DNA from: Eurosta solidaginis
Taxonomy: Eukaryota; Arthropoda; Insecta; Diptera; Tephritidae
NCBI RefSeq assembly: GCF_040869045.1
Contig: NC_090321.1
Location: forward strand, 31,803,426 to 31,867,425
DNA length: 64,000 nt
Direction of reading: 5' to 3'
Under the pieces are notes generated by a model. It was not told where the DNA came from and searched no databases. It saw only the letters and a program-made list of their open reading frames with translations. Both the position numbers and the translations under genes were made by a program. Shown here piece after piece: positions 30,847 to 41,731 of this stretch (its first letter is position 1; every line of letters begins with the position of its first letter).

Positions 30847-31104
30847 GCTTTTATTACATTATTAATCCATCAAACAATATAAAATATTTCCAGCTATATT
30901 AATTTTCAATTAAGATATATTTAAAATCGTGTTACTTCTGTCTGTTATTTAAAGCTCACTTTTTGTTGTAAGTACTTACACAAAAGTTCATATTTTAATA
31001 ATTTTCTTTGATTTCAGTGCACTTATGAATATGCAATTAACTACATATTAAGTTTCTGCGATTCATCATTTTTTTGCTGGAATTTCATAGATTGTAGTTT
31101 TTTT

Positions 31105-31420
31105 TAGGGCTCAAATTTCAATTTGAGTGAGACTTTGTCTTACGCTCAAACAATGACTAATATTTGAGTTGTTACAGTTTTACACTCAAGCAACCTTATA
31201 CGGTAAAGTAAAGCTTGCATCACTGCTTAATATAAAAGTTGAAGCGCTATTCTACACAAATTACCTATTTCGCTAAATCGAGCTTTTGTGACTAATATTT
31301 GAGTTATTTCTGCAACACACTCAAACAACCTTATTTGGTCTTTTCAATTAGTGGCGAACTCATTATTTATCTCTTTGCTTTTAACTCAATAATATTATTG
31401 AGTTTTGCTATTGCTTAGTA
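31105..31420. repeat. Diverged tandem duplication (~135 bp)
   Basis: The marker 'gactaatatttgagtt' occurs at 31155 and 31290, each followed about 20 bases later by 'cactcaa(g/a)caacctta'. Single motifs TTTGAGT/ACTCAA are scattered through the segment in both orientations. The family is unknown. Confidence 0.5.
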
Positions 31421-32020
31421 ACTCAGTTACATTATTTGTTTGCTGTAATGACTTTATTGCGTCACTTTGTAAGTTGAAAAGCAGGTTTTCGTTCAGCTTA
31501 GAATATTTGGAATGCCTGTAGGTAGGAGATACATTGTAGGCGCATCGTCTTAACAAAGCCATAAAAATGATTTATTCTATATTACAAATTTAAATAATAT
31601 TTAAAAGGCTTTTAGATTTTACTTATTTTGATGCTTAGGAAAGTTAATAACCAGCTTTAAAATAATGTCTAAATTAGTTAGGGTGAAGTACATGAGACTA
31701 TTGCAACAAAGTGAATCTTAGTGTTCAAATAGTTAAACAATGAGCTGGGATTTTCATAAAATTAGCCACGTAACTTTAAACGGCGATATCTGTTTGAAAC
31801 TGCTGTAATGCAAATGAGACAACTAAGACCAGATATGGTAATTTAAATCAGATTACGTATGCATAAGGGTGACCGTAACTTACCAAGCTAGTTTTTTTAG
31901 TCCCCACAATTTTTGATGTTTAAACATATGAGCTTATGGCATGGGGAGGTCCAGAATGTAAGCGTAAGGGTAGGTGTAAATGTCATCACTACACTGAAGC
32001 TTAAGATGGAACAATGTAAA
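31421..32020. other. Non-coding spacer
   Basis: No gene is recognised. Confidence 0.25.
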
Positions 32021-32391
32021 CCCACCGGGTTTGGGTATTATAAAATAACCACGACAGCTATGCCAGTCGCAAGAGACGACTAAAATAGCCAAATGACAAC
32101 CCCTTTGTGTAGCGCAACCATTTCAAAACTGTCAACCTCACCTACCCGCGGAAAATCCTTTTTCGTAACAGGCGAGACTCTGGCGACCCGAATACTCTCA
32201 TGGAATTATGGGGCGGGATGGCCTAAAATGTTGAATGCGGTCACGTTAAATCGTTCCCGAGATGGTCGGACTAGTACTTTAATGGTGCTTGTTACCGGAA
32301 CGTACCGGATCTATATCCGGAAAAGGACCATCAACAACGACAACACTCCCTAAAACCTTCGGGGAGTGTCTTTAGCGGTACAACAAGAACA
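32021..32391 (+). mobile_element. (CAA)n-tailed retroposon, near full length
   Basis: Begins 'cccaccgggtttgggtatta' (compare 'caccccagcgggttatgggg' at 39097), has the conserved block 'gtcgcaagagacgactaaaa', then 'ttaaatcgttcccgagatgg', 'gtaccggatctatatccgg' and ends in a CAA-rich tail. No convincing TSD was found. The frame 32093-32353 is not a gene. Confidence 0.75.
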
Positions 32392-32639
32392 GGAAACAAA
32401 GTAAGTGATAGAGTTGACATGAGCAAAATCAGACAGCAAATCACTTAATGAAATTAAACTAAAAGAAAGGAACAAATCAAATAAATGAGACAAAAAGTGA
32501 AATTACGAAAGGAAAGAAGTAAATGTAAACAGGTAAACACGGGACTGTCTTCGCTTGCACCGTAGGCCTCATGGCTTTCATGAACGGAGCTGTACAATAA
32601 TCTGATAAAATTTGAATATTTCATAAAATCTCAACGATA

Positions 32640-33141
32640 AGATGTATGGGATATACATATATTATATATCTGACGAAACTTGAAAATTTTTTCCCAAAAA
32701 ATTGGGACACGGTGAAATTTCAAGCTCCTAGCTGTCAAAATGAGGAAGAAATTACGAAAATCCGCTTATCTGAATATTCAGATAGTAGGCTGTATGGGAT
32801 TTATATTATATGTATAGACCCACCTACCCACCTTATAACGGAAACCCTCTTATTCGAAAAATCGGTTATATGGAAGGTTTATACATAAGTGGTCCCATCC
32901 CAACGGTTCCGAAAAATGATTAATCAGATACCCAAATATACCCCCTCGCCAAATTTCATTAAGATATCTCACAAATTGTGGCCAAGTATGCGTTCAAAAA
33001 GACAGACAGACCGACAGACGAACCTAAATCAACTCAGCCCTTCTTCCTGATCATTTAGGTATACTTTATTGGTGGGTCTATCTCATCGCCTTTGAGGACC
33101 TACAATATGCCTTTAGATTTTTTTGAAAGGTATAAAAAAGA
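32640..33141. repeat. Interspersed repeat with GACAGACAGACC tract
   Basis: Contains 'aaaaagacagacagaccgac' and the inverted pair 'tatagacccacc' (about 32813) / 'ggtgggtctatc' (about 33073). The style ('ccaaatttcattaagatatc' followed by a GACAGAC tract) is that of non-autonomous insect DNA elements related to INE-1-like repeats. I cannot name the family. Confidence 0.45.
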
Positions 33142-33547
33142 TGAGACAGAGAAAGGCACGAAAAAAAGCAGCATGGAAACAACGTCGATAATGATGTAAA
33201 TGATAATAGAGATGCTTATGGTTATACTTATGTGGTTTTTTCTAGAAAAAATGTTACCCTCGTGTTGCACTATTAAATTCTTACTTTTAATCTAGGACAC
33301 CTAGCGCTATGCAAAATATATGCTTTTGTAAGTATTGAGACTCCTTTGCTTATTCAATGGAAGATATTTTTTCATAGGGTAATTCATACAAACTCACTAA
33401 CATTGAAAAAGAGGAGAAGAAAAACAGGGCGGCATTATTTTTGCGCAAGCTAAGGCAAGGAAAGGGAAAGAAAGGAAAAAATAAAAGGAACGCAGAGGAA
33501 AGGTGAGGCTAAACCGAAGCCTAAATCTAAACCCGACTTTGTGTTTT
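33142..33547. other. Non-coding spacer
   Basis: Purine-rich between 33400 and 33500 ('aagaaaaacagggcgg', 'aaagggaaagaaaggaaa'). No gene is recognised. Confidence 0.3.
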
Positions 33548-34232
33548 AAATTTGTTATCGAAGTGTTAACGGTTCGTTATCAATGAGTTATCGTTTATTT
33601 GTACTTTTCGACGAGTTATTGGTTTGTTATCGGTGTGCTATCGATATGGTATTGATGTGTTATCGATTTTTTATCAAAGTAATCGGTTTGTTACCGGTGT
33701 GCTATCGGCCTAGTATTGATGTGTTACGATTTGTTATCAAAGTTTTATAAATGTCAATATAAAAGATTGAGCTATCGGTTTTTTATAAAAAAATATCGAT
33801 TTCGTATTGTAAACTTATCGGCTTGCTATTGAAAAGCTACCGGTCTTTGATAGCTTTTTGTTACCAAAAAGTTATCGATTTTTTATGGGGGTTGCAGCAA
33901 TTTTTTCTTGACTTGTTATCAACGAGTTAACGGTTTGTAATGGAAAGTATTTTGTATCTATTTATCATCGACAAGTTATCGCTTTTTTATAAACAAATTT
34001 TAAATTGTTATCGACGTGTTACAGGTTCGTTTTCGACAAGTTACCAGTTTCTTAAAGTTAAGTAATTTATGTTCGAAAAGTTATCGACTTAGTATCAAAA
34101 ACTCATCGATATGTTATCGATTTTATTATTGACGGCTTGTTGGAGTATGAAGTCGATGACACAGCTATAGTATACCGATAACATGTTGATAAGAAACCAA
34201 AAATAAGCCGATGACTTCGCGCTAACGAGCGA
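33548..34232. repeat. Degenerate TATCG-rich minisatellite, orientation flips near 34150
   Basis: Built from ~10-20 bp variants of 'tgttatcggtttgttatcga', with dozens of TATCG/ATCGAT motifs on the plus strand up to about 34140. After that the motif appears as CGATAAC ('accgataacatg', 'gagcgataac'), so the array ends in a short inverted arm. TATCGATA is the DREF core and CGATA the BEAF-32 core in Drosophila. Whether this array is bound is inference. Confidence 0.65.
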
Positions 34233-34529
34233 TAACTAAATTAATCTGTTTTCGTCCCCGAAAAACAGAAAATATAATATAAATAAAAAAGAATTTAATC
34301 CGCATTTGTGGCGCACCCAATTATGGACTAAGAGTAGGTCACATTAAGAAAAAAAAAAAATATTTTCGAATACCAATTCAATTTATTTTATATAATATTT
34401 TGTGCGGGCAGCAAACCTCCTAAACATATACATATTGAAGGTGGTCCTAAAATGGCTGGAAAATTGTGTTTTCCAAACATACGCATGGAAGCGACTTTAA
34501 ATTTGTGACACTACTTGCTGTACGAAAAA

Positions 34530-34830
34530 ATATTAGTAATCGATAACATCCATTATTCATAAAATATCGGACTGTTACCAATTGGTTATGAGCGTGCTAT
34601 GCATTGGGCGACGAGGTATGTTCGAGTTATTGCTTTGTTATCGAAGTGTTATAAATATGTTACCGGTAACAAAAGCTATAGATGTTTCATCGGTTTCCCG
34701 GTTTTTTTATTTGAAAAATATCGCCTTGTTACTGAAAATTTATACTTTGCTTATTACGAGTTATGGGCGAGTTGTGGGTTTGTTATCGCTGTATTATCAT
34801 AGCGCTATCGGTTCGTTGTACAAAAAGATC
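34530..34830. repeat. Second TATCG-rich segment
   Basis: After a ~300-bp unrelated spacer the same rhythm resumes ('cgataacatcc', 'gttaccaattggttatga', 'ttgttatcgaagtgttat', 'gttatcgctgtattatc'). The frames at 34582-34905 arise from this repeat and are not genes. Confidence 0.55.
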
Positions 34831-35302
34831 CCAATCCAAGTTATTTCTGCCTTTAAAAGCTTCTCGGTAAAAAATCGTTTCAATACGAAGCTGCCATTTA
34901 AGTAAAAAGAAAAACGAAAGATGTTACCTATATGTAGAGAAAATTAAAAATATCTCTACAGAATCGAAAAAAGTTCGTCTTTGTCTTGGAATATTTTGTG
35001 AAATACCAGCGTACCCATCATGCCCTCCTGCCCGAAATTAGTTTGCCTACATTTGAAAAAATGGTCCCCTTTTGGACCTATCAATCTCCCATTTCTCATT
35101 TTTATTCCCTTCATCTTCATTCTCTTCTCATTCTACTTTTCCTTCCAACTCCCAAATTCACTTCCTATCTTCCTCCCATTTCCCCTCCCTATCCCATATT
35201 CATTTCCCCTTATAAGGAATCTACGTATATCCCAAATATTGGATACCATGATATCAATTAATAATAATAATTACTATGATATAGAGCATTTAAATTTTTA
35301 AA
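34831..35302. other. Non-coding, pyrimidine-rich tract
   Basis: 35080-35215 is almost pure pyrimidine (TTCC/CCCAT/TTC runs) and resembles the pyrimidine block inside the Helitrons at 20.3 and 25.4 kb, though the termini are not recognisable. The frames through it are compositional. Confidence 0.35.
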
Positions 35303-36150
35303 TTGAGTTCATACTCTCCCTCCATAACCAAAGCAGTAGAAATCCTGGAAGAGAATAGCTTAAGCTGCAACCGTTTTAACTTTTATACTGACAGTAAAGC
35401 AGCAATTAAGGCAATAATTTCGCATAGCACAGCATCTAAAAGTATGTTAGCCGTCTCTGGAGAGAATCGGGACAAGGAGAAGCCGACATCTATATTGGGT
35501 CCCAGGACATATGGGAACAGTGGGGAATGAAAAAGCGGATGAACTAACTAAAAAGTGCGCATCCCTTGAAGCTTGCTCCGTAGACGCCCCAATTAGACTG
35601 GGCGAGATTAAGCAAAGGCGAGAGGTGGACATGATCGACCAAGCAGGAAAGGAGTGGGTTCAAGCGCGGGGCTGTAAAGTGTCGAAGATTATGTGTAGGT
35701 CTTACAACCTTAGACTAACAAAGTTGCTTTGGTCAATAAAAAGAGAGGACTGTAGACTCATGACCGGTATTCTGACTGGACACTGCCTTCTGGCGTCACA
35801 CGGCTTTGAATTAGGCTTGGCCAAAAATAGCAGACGTAGGAAGTGCAGGTTGGATGAGGAAACGATCGACCACGTTCTGCGCTTGTACCCTGCGCTTGCC
35901 AGGCTAAGACTCCAGCTATTAGGAGTGATACATCTGTCAGATCTGGAAGCAGCAAGTGGCTTAAACCCAGGAAGCTTCTAGTGTTTGCCAAGAGGACGGA
36001 GTTATTTTATAACATATGTCCTGGTTGTTGATAGGAGTTTTCAGTTTGGTCGTTAAAACAAACTTCTGGTAACACTAGGGACTCATTCAGTCTATGCGAA
36101 GTCCTCATGGACCGGCCAGTTCAACTTAACCTAACCTCCCTCTTACTCGT
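35303..36150 (+). pseudogene. R1-like LINE RNase H and C-terminus, 3' fragment
   Basis: RNase H starts in 35303-35530: FNFYTDSKAAIKAI is the first catalytic Asp region of the domain. The frame then shifts near 35500 and continues (35511-35981) GNEKADELTKKCAS, the conserved 'GNEKADELA' helix, followed by LLWSIKREDCRLMTGILTGH, CRLDEETIDHVLRLYPALA and a Cys/His pattern with one Cys lost. The 3' UTR ends 'ggaccggccagttcaactta' then 'acctaacc' near 36137. The frameshift makes it inactive. The same family recurs at 49079-49858 and, as 3' fragments, at 41110-41275 and 53037-53185. Confidence 0.75.
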
Positions 36151-36167
36151 ACTATCTCTCCCACCTA

Positions 36168-36290
36168 GGTTAGGTTAGGTTAAAGTGGCTGTCCCCCAGA
36201 AATGTGAGGGATACACTTAGGTCGGCTGGCCCATTGTGATACCACTGTGTGGGCTTTAGACCTTCTCCTTTAGATGTATAGGAATTTGAG
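36168..36290 (-). mobile_element. LINE 3' UTR fragment (minus), tail-to-tail with the previous LINE
   Basis: The sequence 'taggttaggttaggttaaag' followed by 'tggctgtcccc' parallels 8677 onward ('taggttaggttgaagtggct'), the 3' end of the minus-strand LINE at 8668-9520. The preceding plus-strand LINE ends 20-30 bp away. Confidence 0.5.
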
Positions 36291-36293
36291 TAA

Positions 36294-37080
36294 AGTAACC
36301 GGTCCCAAAGAAGCACTCGATTTTTAAAGTACACAGTTTCGAAGAAAAAAAGTGGCCGGCTCTAAATAAAAATCCGGTTTTAAGAGTACCTCGTTCTACA
36401 AAGGTCTGTTCAGGAAAAGTACCAGTTTCTGAAAAAGTAACCGCTTCTTAAAAAGTACCCGGTTTAAAAGTATGCGGATTTTAAAAATACCTGATTCAAA
36501 AAATTTCCCGGCTAAAATAAAGTCCCGATTCTAAAAAAGTACCTGATTGTAAAATAGGGCCCGGTTTCCAAAAAAAAAACCTTGTTCTTGCTACAAGTAA
36601 CCGGTTCCAAATAAGTACTCGATTCTAAAATGTGGTCGGTCAAAGAGCGTCCTGTTCTAAAGAAGTATCCGTTTCTGAAAGAGTACCCAGATCCGAAATA
36701 ATACAAAAAGTTGCCGGCTCTAAATAAAAATCCGGGTTTAAAAGTATCTCGTTCTACAAAGGTACCCTGTTCAGGAAAAGTACCAATTTCTGAAAAAGTA
36801 ACCACTTTTTAAAAAGTACCTGGTTTAAAAGTACCCGGTTCTAAGAAAGTACCTGATTCAAAAAAGCTCCCAATTAAAATAAAGTCCCAACTCTTACAAG
36901 TACCCGTTTGTAAAAAAGAACTTGGTTTCCAAAAAAGAACCCTACTCTCGCAACAAGTAACCGTTTCCAAATAAGTACTCGATTTCCAAATGTACTCGGT
37001 TCAAAGAGCGTCCGGTTCTAAAGAAGTACCCGTTTCTGGAAAAGTATCAATTACTGAAAGGATGCTAAGATCTGAAAATA
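36294..37080. repeat. Minisatellite of ~18-20 bp units with ~360-bp higher order
   Basis: Units are variants of 'aaaaagtacccggttctaa'. Longer blocks recur: 'gccggctctaaataaaaat' at 36355 and 36713 (358 bp apart), and 'ccaaataagtactcgatt' near 36606 and 36967. The array is thus at least two copies of a ~360-bp higher-order unit. The minus-strand frame 36512-36805 (97 codons of FRxGxxF-type repeats) is a by-product. Confidence 0.85.
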
Positions 37081-38089
37081 TACGCGTTGCAATTTTTTCG
37101 CTTAGTTCGCAATAGTTTCTGTTTAGAACAGCCCTAGCATAAATAGATATGTAAATTTATATATGACCGCGTTAGAATTTTAATCGAAAAACTTTAAAAA
37201 ACACTAAATGATTGCCTGACTACCTGCCTGCCACTGCCTGTCAGGTATTTCAATTGATTTGCTTTGTTGGAAAGGCGTAAACCAACTAAATGAAAATGTT
37301 GCTTGTGTTCTCTAGTTGGCATACTTTTAGGCGGTATGGAACTGCGCTTACAATTGAAAATAACCGAAGGCGTATAAAATAGAGAAAAATGTATTATTTT
37401 ATTAAATTTTTTAGTTTGGAACGCCATGTGGGGAGATTATTGATAGTAAGTGCTTGTCTGTTTGTATGTATGTGTATAAGTGCTTATGCGCATTCTAAAT
37501 AGTACATTGTTCGAAACGTATTAATTTGGCGCAGTCATAACAGCCAAAATAGCAAAAACAACAATCGTATCGATTGGTATAGCAACAAACTAACAAAATA
37601 TGCACAAATCTATTAGATATGCTGGCAATTGAAAGTGTGGTTTTGTTGTTGAGCCAAACTTCGACAGTGGTTGTGGTTGCTGATTGAATGCTGAGTTGAG
37701 AGTTACCAAAGTATAGCCAAGCATTTTGAAATTGGAAAATCGGAAGCGATATGATATTGAGATACGTATGAGTAGCATTATTTTTTTTTTGAACTTTTCC
37801 ACTTTCAAGTTGTCTATTTATTGTTATCTAAGCTGGTAAAGCTTTTAATTTTCTTTTCGTTTTTGATTGGGTTGTGGCAAGTAAATATTTGATGTGTTTT
37901 ACCAGGGAGCGCACTCAGAGATAACTTTTTTTTTAATAAAAATTGGAAATTAAAATTAAAGGTTGATCTGGTTTCAAAGTATCCTTGGGCAATGATTACA
38001 GAAGTCTTAAGTTTTAAAGCTAATAAACTAATAAATTGTTACGTAGTAGGGCTAGGGACAACAAATGGGGTATCAAGACTTCGAAAAGA
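37081..38089. other. Non-coding spacer
   Basis: AT-rich. Small frames on both strands lack similarity to anything I know. No promoter or splice structure stands out. Confidence 0.3.
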
Positions 38090-38093
38090 ATAT

Positions 38094-38801
38094 TGTAACG
38101 AATTTGCTGCAAATCCTCTTATTTGCCCTTTTGCTAGGTTCGTATCGCTAAACTGTTGAATAAATAACTCCAATATTGAATAATGGAAAAATGGCCTTTA
38201 TTAAAATACTTCACAATAACACTCAAACTGTGCAACGAATAGCTTAATAACCAAACTGATAGCTTAAATGAAACTGACTTTCAAAATAATACTGCTATTG
38301 CTCGCTAGATATCGTCTTAGTCGTAACTGCTTGACAACTCAAATCAAACTCAAACTCCTCGCCTTTACTGTCGCGCCTTTTATACTTTTTGATTTCTAAT
38401 TGCATACTTCTAGGCTTTTCCATTCCAGAACTTACTTGTTAGTTTCGGCTACAAAATCGCCAGCCACAACTACGTGCACAAATTATTGCCCTCTCTTGTG
38501 ACAACTCAGATAAGATATATGCATGTGTTTGTGCATTGCCGCTCCGTACATATGTGTAGACGCAATTATTTATTTGTTTATGTAGATACATAATGATTGA
38601 ATTATTGATGTGAATGTTTGTAGTTTACAGTCTCTCGAGTACACATAGGCGTATAAGTAAATGCATCTGTGTGTGACATCTCTTTCGGCTGCCTTATATA
38701 TGTGTAAATACATGATTTGATTATTGACGTAAATACTGCTTGGCATGGCCTTAGCATCGCCTTAGTGCTGGTATAGCTTAGTGATGCTAATATCCGTGAC
38801 A
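38094..38801 (-). mobile_element. Solo LTR (Ty3/gypsy-like) with ATAT TSD
   Basis: The 708-bp segment starts TGTAACGAATTTGCTGC and ends GCTAATATCCGTGACA. ATAT flanks it at 38090-38093 and 38802-38805. On the minus strand a TATA box (AAGTATAAAAGGCGCGAC near 38373-38390) precedes AATAAAGGCC (near 38195-38204). It is longer than 11475-12013 by about 170 bp, mainly in U3 on the right side. No internal region is present. Confidence 0.87.
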
Positions 38802-39096
38802 ATATAATATCATCTGGATCGAAAAGAGCTAACAAACTCTGAGATTCTTGATGGAGATATTCTGCAATAAGCAGGTATACCCTGGTGGGCTTTGAGTGTG
38901 AGTTCAATAATATTAAAACAGAGGTTAACTACATGGCACTCGTACGACTTAACCTCAATCGTCTATAATCAAGAGTAGCAAGCAACTACTAACTGACTAC
39001 TATGTGCATTGCTCAGGGAGCAATCATCGAAATTTTGGAAATCTTCAGACCAAAAGCAACGAGGGTAGTTGCTAACGCTGAAAATTTAGTAATACT

Positions 39097-39496
39097 CACC
39101 CCAGCGGGTTATGGGGCTTAGAATATACCCGCGGCAGGTATGCTTGTCGTAAAAGGCGACTAAAATAACAAATTGATTCAAGGGGGTTTGTAGCGCAACC
39201 CTTTCAAGGGGTTGCCAGCGCAATATATAGCTATCCAACGCAATTGTCAACCTCACATACCCGTGCGAATACTGTTTCTTTGAAGGCCGAGGCTCTGGCG
39301 ATCCCAAGTTCCTTATGGTCTAGGGAGTGGGAGGGTGCTATGGCGTAGAATGTTTCATGTGGTCATACCAAATCGTTCCCGAAATGGTTGGGCTAGTACC
39401 TTAATGGTGGTTGTTACCGGAACATACCCGATCTGCATTCGGCAAAGGGCCATCAACATCAGGGAGTATCCTTATCGCTACAACGACAAGAACAAC
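39097..39496 (+). mobile_element. (CAA)n-tailed retroposon, complete, with 11-bp TSD
   Basis: TTAGTAATACT occurs at 39086-39096 and 39497-39507. The 400-bp element begins 'caccccagcgggttatgggg' and includes 'gtcgtaaaaggcgactaaaa', 'ctttcaaggggttgccagcg', 'ccgaggctctggcgatccc' and 'cgatctgcattcggcaaagg', ending 'gacaagaacaac'. Four or more copies in this window begin at the same 5' point, which is unlike random 5' truncation of a LINE and more like a SINE. I find no Pol III B box. It encodes no protein; the frame at 39335-39580 runs past its end. Confidence 0.85.
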
Positions 39497-39507
39497 TTAG
39501 TAATACT

Positions 39508-39835
39508 AATGAAAGGTACTTTCCATCCAGCGATAAGCGCAGCTATGGAAAAGGAAATTTGCTGCGATTCACGTTTATAAAAAATGTGTCCAGTTAATTA
39601 AGAAAATAAAAGTTTCTCCATCAACTTGACGAAACTAAACTGAAACAATTAAAGGTTGAGAAGCTGCAAAGTCAAGCATATATTGGAATATCAATTGCGT
39701 AGTTCTTAATCTGGTTCTTACAGATTTAGAAAAGGGGCTCTTCAGCTGAGATAAATAGGCCGCCTAAATGAAACGGCGTGAAAACTACATAGACCAGCAT
39801 CCAATGTGAATTATATTAGTGTAGTTGTTGACTTC
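39508..39835. other. Non-coding, probably LINE debris
   Basis: No recognisable motif; it lies upstream of a decayed RNase H region. Confidence 0.25.
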
Positions 39836-41275
39836 TACCACATCCTTCAAGGAAGGAATCAAAGAAAGTACCACTGCCTAGGTTGGAACCTTGCACGCTA
39901 CATTGACGGCTCTAGAATGGAAAACGGAGCTGGATCTGGATTGTACTCGTAGGATCTACAAGTAAATTAGTCTAACGGACTTCCTTACTCTTATATTGCA
40001 GGCGAAGATTTGTTCATGACATAGGTAAAGCAGAGAAATTGCTTCAAGGCAGTAGAGACTCTGAGATCAATGTAAATGTATAGTTCTTTGTTGGCACCCA
40101 AGCTGCCTTAAAAGCATTAGAATTCAATTTGAAAAAATCAGATAGAGCATCTTAAAATATTTCTTTTCTAACTCGAAGTAAATAAATTTTCTGATGTGGC
40201 GAGGAAGGATTTTGAGGTGGATATAAACGACTCGGACAACTCTCTACGACTTCACATTGGTTTCATCCTGAGCAAAAATTGTGAAATACGGTACGGCTAA
40301 ATTGCTGTCGATAAACTGCAATGAGTGTGAGGTCTCAAGGCCCTTCTACCCATACTTGAATATTTTAAGAACAAGTTTTCTCATCAAACTAAGCAAATAT
40401 GCAGTAAGAGTACTAAAGGGCATCATATAAGGTCACTATGCCATTAAATCGATGCTTCGACCAAGGTGCATATTAACAAGCTCTCTCTGCAGAAGATATA
40501 GAAATTTCTTTCTGCTTATTATTTCTTTTCCAGAGCGATGCGCAGAACTGGAGAAAATAAAGCCGAGTGGATGCGGAATGTAGAAAAATATTTTTTCGAC
40601 TTCTCTGGAGCCGAAGTCGTTTAGGTAGTCAAGGCATCGTTGAATTGAGAACCGAAGTAAAGTAAGAAGTAGAACACTATCTCCCTCTACTTCTCGAATT
40701 TACAACTGCATATGAACTCTTCACAATCATTATCCAGTGACCCATTTTCGAACCAATTTGTGTACAATTTTATTTTCATAATACCATATTAGCAGAGTTA
40801 CCTGCAAGTGAGTTGCTATGCATCAGCTCGAATCTCTGCCTTCAAGTAGACAGAGAAAGGTGCCCATAGTCGGTTGATCAGTCTTTGATAGGAGCGGCGC
40901 ACTTCTCCATAAATCGCCTACGCAACCGTCCGTTACCTGTATATTTGGAAAAACATAATATCCGTTTTATTACTTACGACTGTTGCATTTTCCAGTTCTG
41001 TGTCCCTCTAAGGCAGAAAAAGCTTCAATATTATGTAGGAGTGAACGAGAGTTCTCTTGTTACGAGCATGTGTGGCTTAATCGCTTTTTGATTACCTATA
41101 TCAATTAAACCGGGTCCTAAAAACTGCTAGTATTTGACAAGAGGACCGAGTTAACATATGTCCTGGCACCTGATTGGAATTCTTCCGTTTGGCTGTCAAA
41201 CATATTCCGATAACACTATGGAAACAGTCAGTCTATGTGAAGTCCTTATTGACCTCCCAGTTCAACCTAATCTCA
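39836..41275 (+). pseudogene. Heavily decayed LINE with RNase H remnant and 3' UTR
   Basis: Near 39900 the plus strand reads YIDGSRMENGAGSGLYS then a stop, the opening strand of a LINE RNase H ('FTDGSKM..G.GSGVYS'). Near 40090 'FVGTQAALKALEF' matches the 'SDSQAAIKAL' helix. The 3' end (about 41110-41275) matches the 3' UTR of the 35303 LINE: 'tttgacaagaggaccgagtt', 'aacatatgtcctgg' and 'cccagttcaacctaatc'. The middle (40200-41100) shows no clear motif and has many stops. Confidence 0.5.
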
Positions 41276-41511
41276 CCTGCCTATACCGACCCTAGAAAAC
41301 TTAACGATATCAACTGCTTCTCTGCATTGACTATAGCTCCAGTCTTTTCAATACCGGTAGCTTGAATATAGAAACTTGTATCATTTGGTAAATAGCACAT
41401 CACCGTCTTTAACTTTGAAGAATTATAGTACAGTCTATAGTAGGTTAATAGAGGAGGCATAATATTCAGGGCAGTTTTTAACCGATCGAAGAGCGTTTGC
41501 ACGATTTATTA

Positions 41512-41731
41512 TGTCCACTCCCCCCTAGTTTCATGAAGAACTTGTGGTCGCCAGAGCTTCGGCTGCTAAAGAAAACGGACTCGCCATAAGAAGGTGAGTT
41601 TGACAATTGCGTTGGAGAAGCTGAAAATTGCAGCTCCTTGATAGAATTGCGCTACACAACCCCTTGAACCATTTAGATATTTTAGTCGCCTGCCGCGGGT
41701 GTATTCAAAGCCCCCTAATCTGCTGGGGTAC
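41512..41731 (-). mobile_element. (CAA)n-tailed retroposon, 5' half
   Basis: On the minus strand it starts 'taccccagcagattaggggg', has 'ggcgactaaaatatctaaat' and 'gttgcgctacac' equivalents, and ends at 'gaagttcttcatgaaact...' without the 3' third. The start point agrees with the complete copy. Confidence 0.7.

Noticed and set aside
36512..36805. 97-codon repetitive protein on the minus strand
   Set aside because: The frame is created by the ~20-bp minisatellite; no start context or homology.
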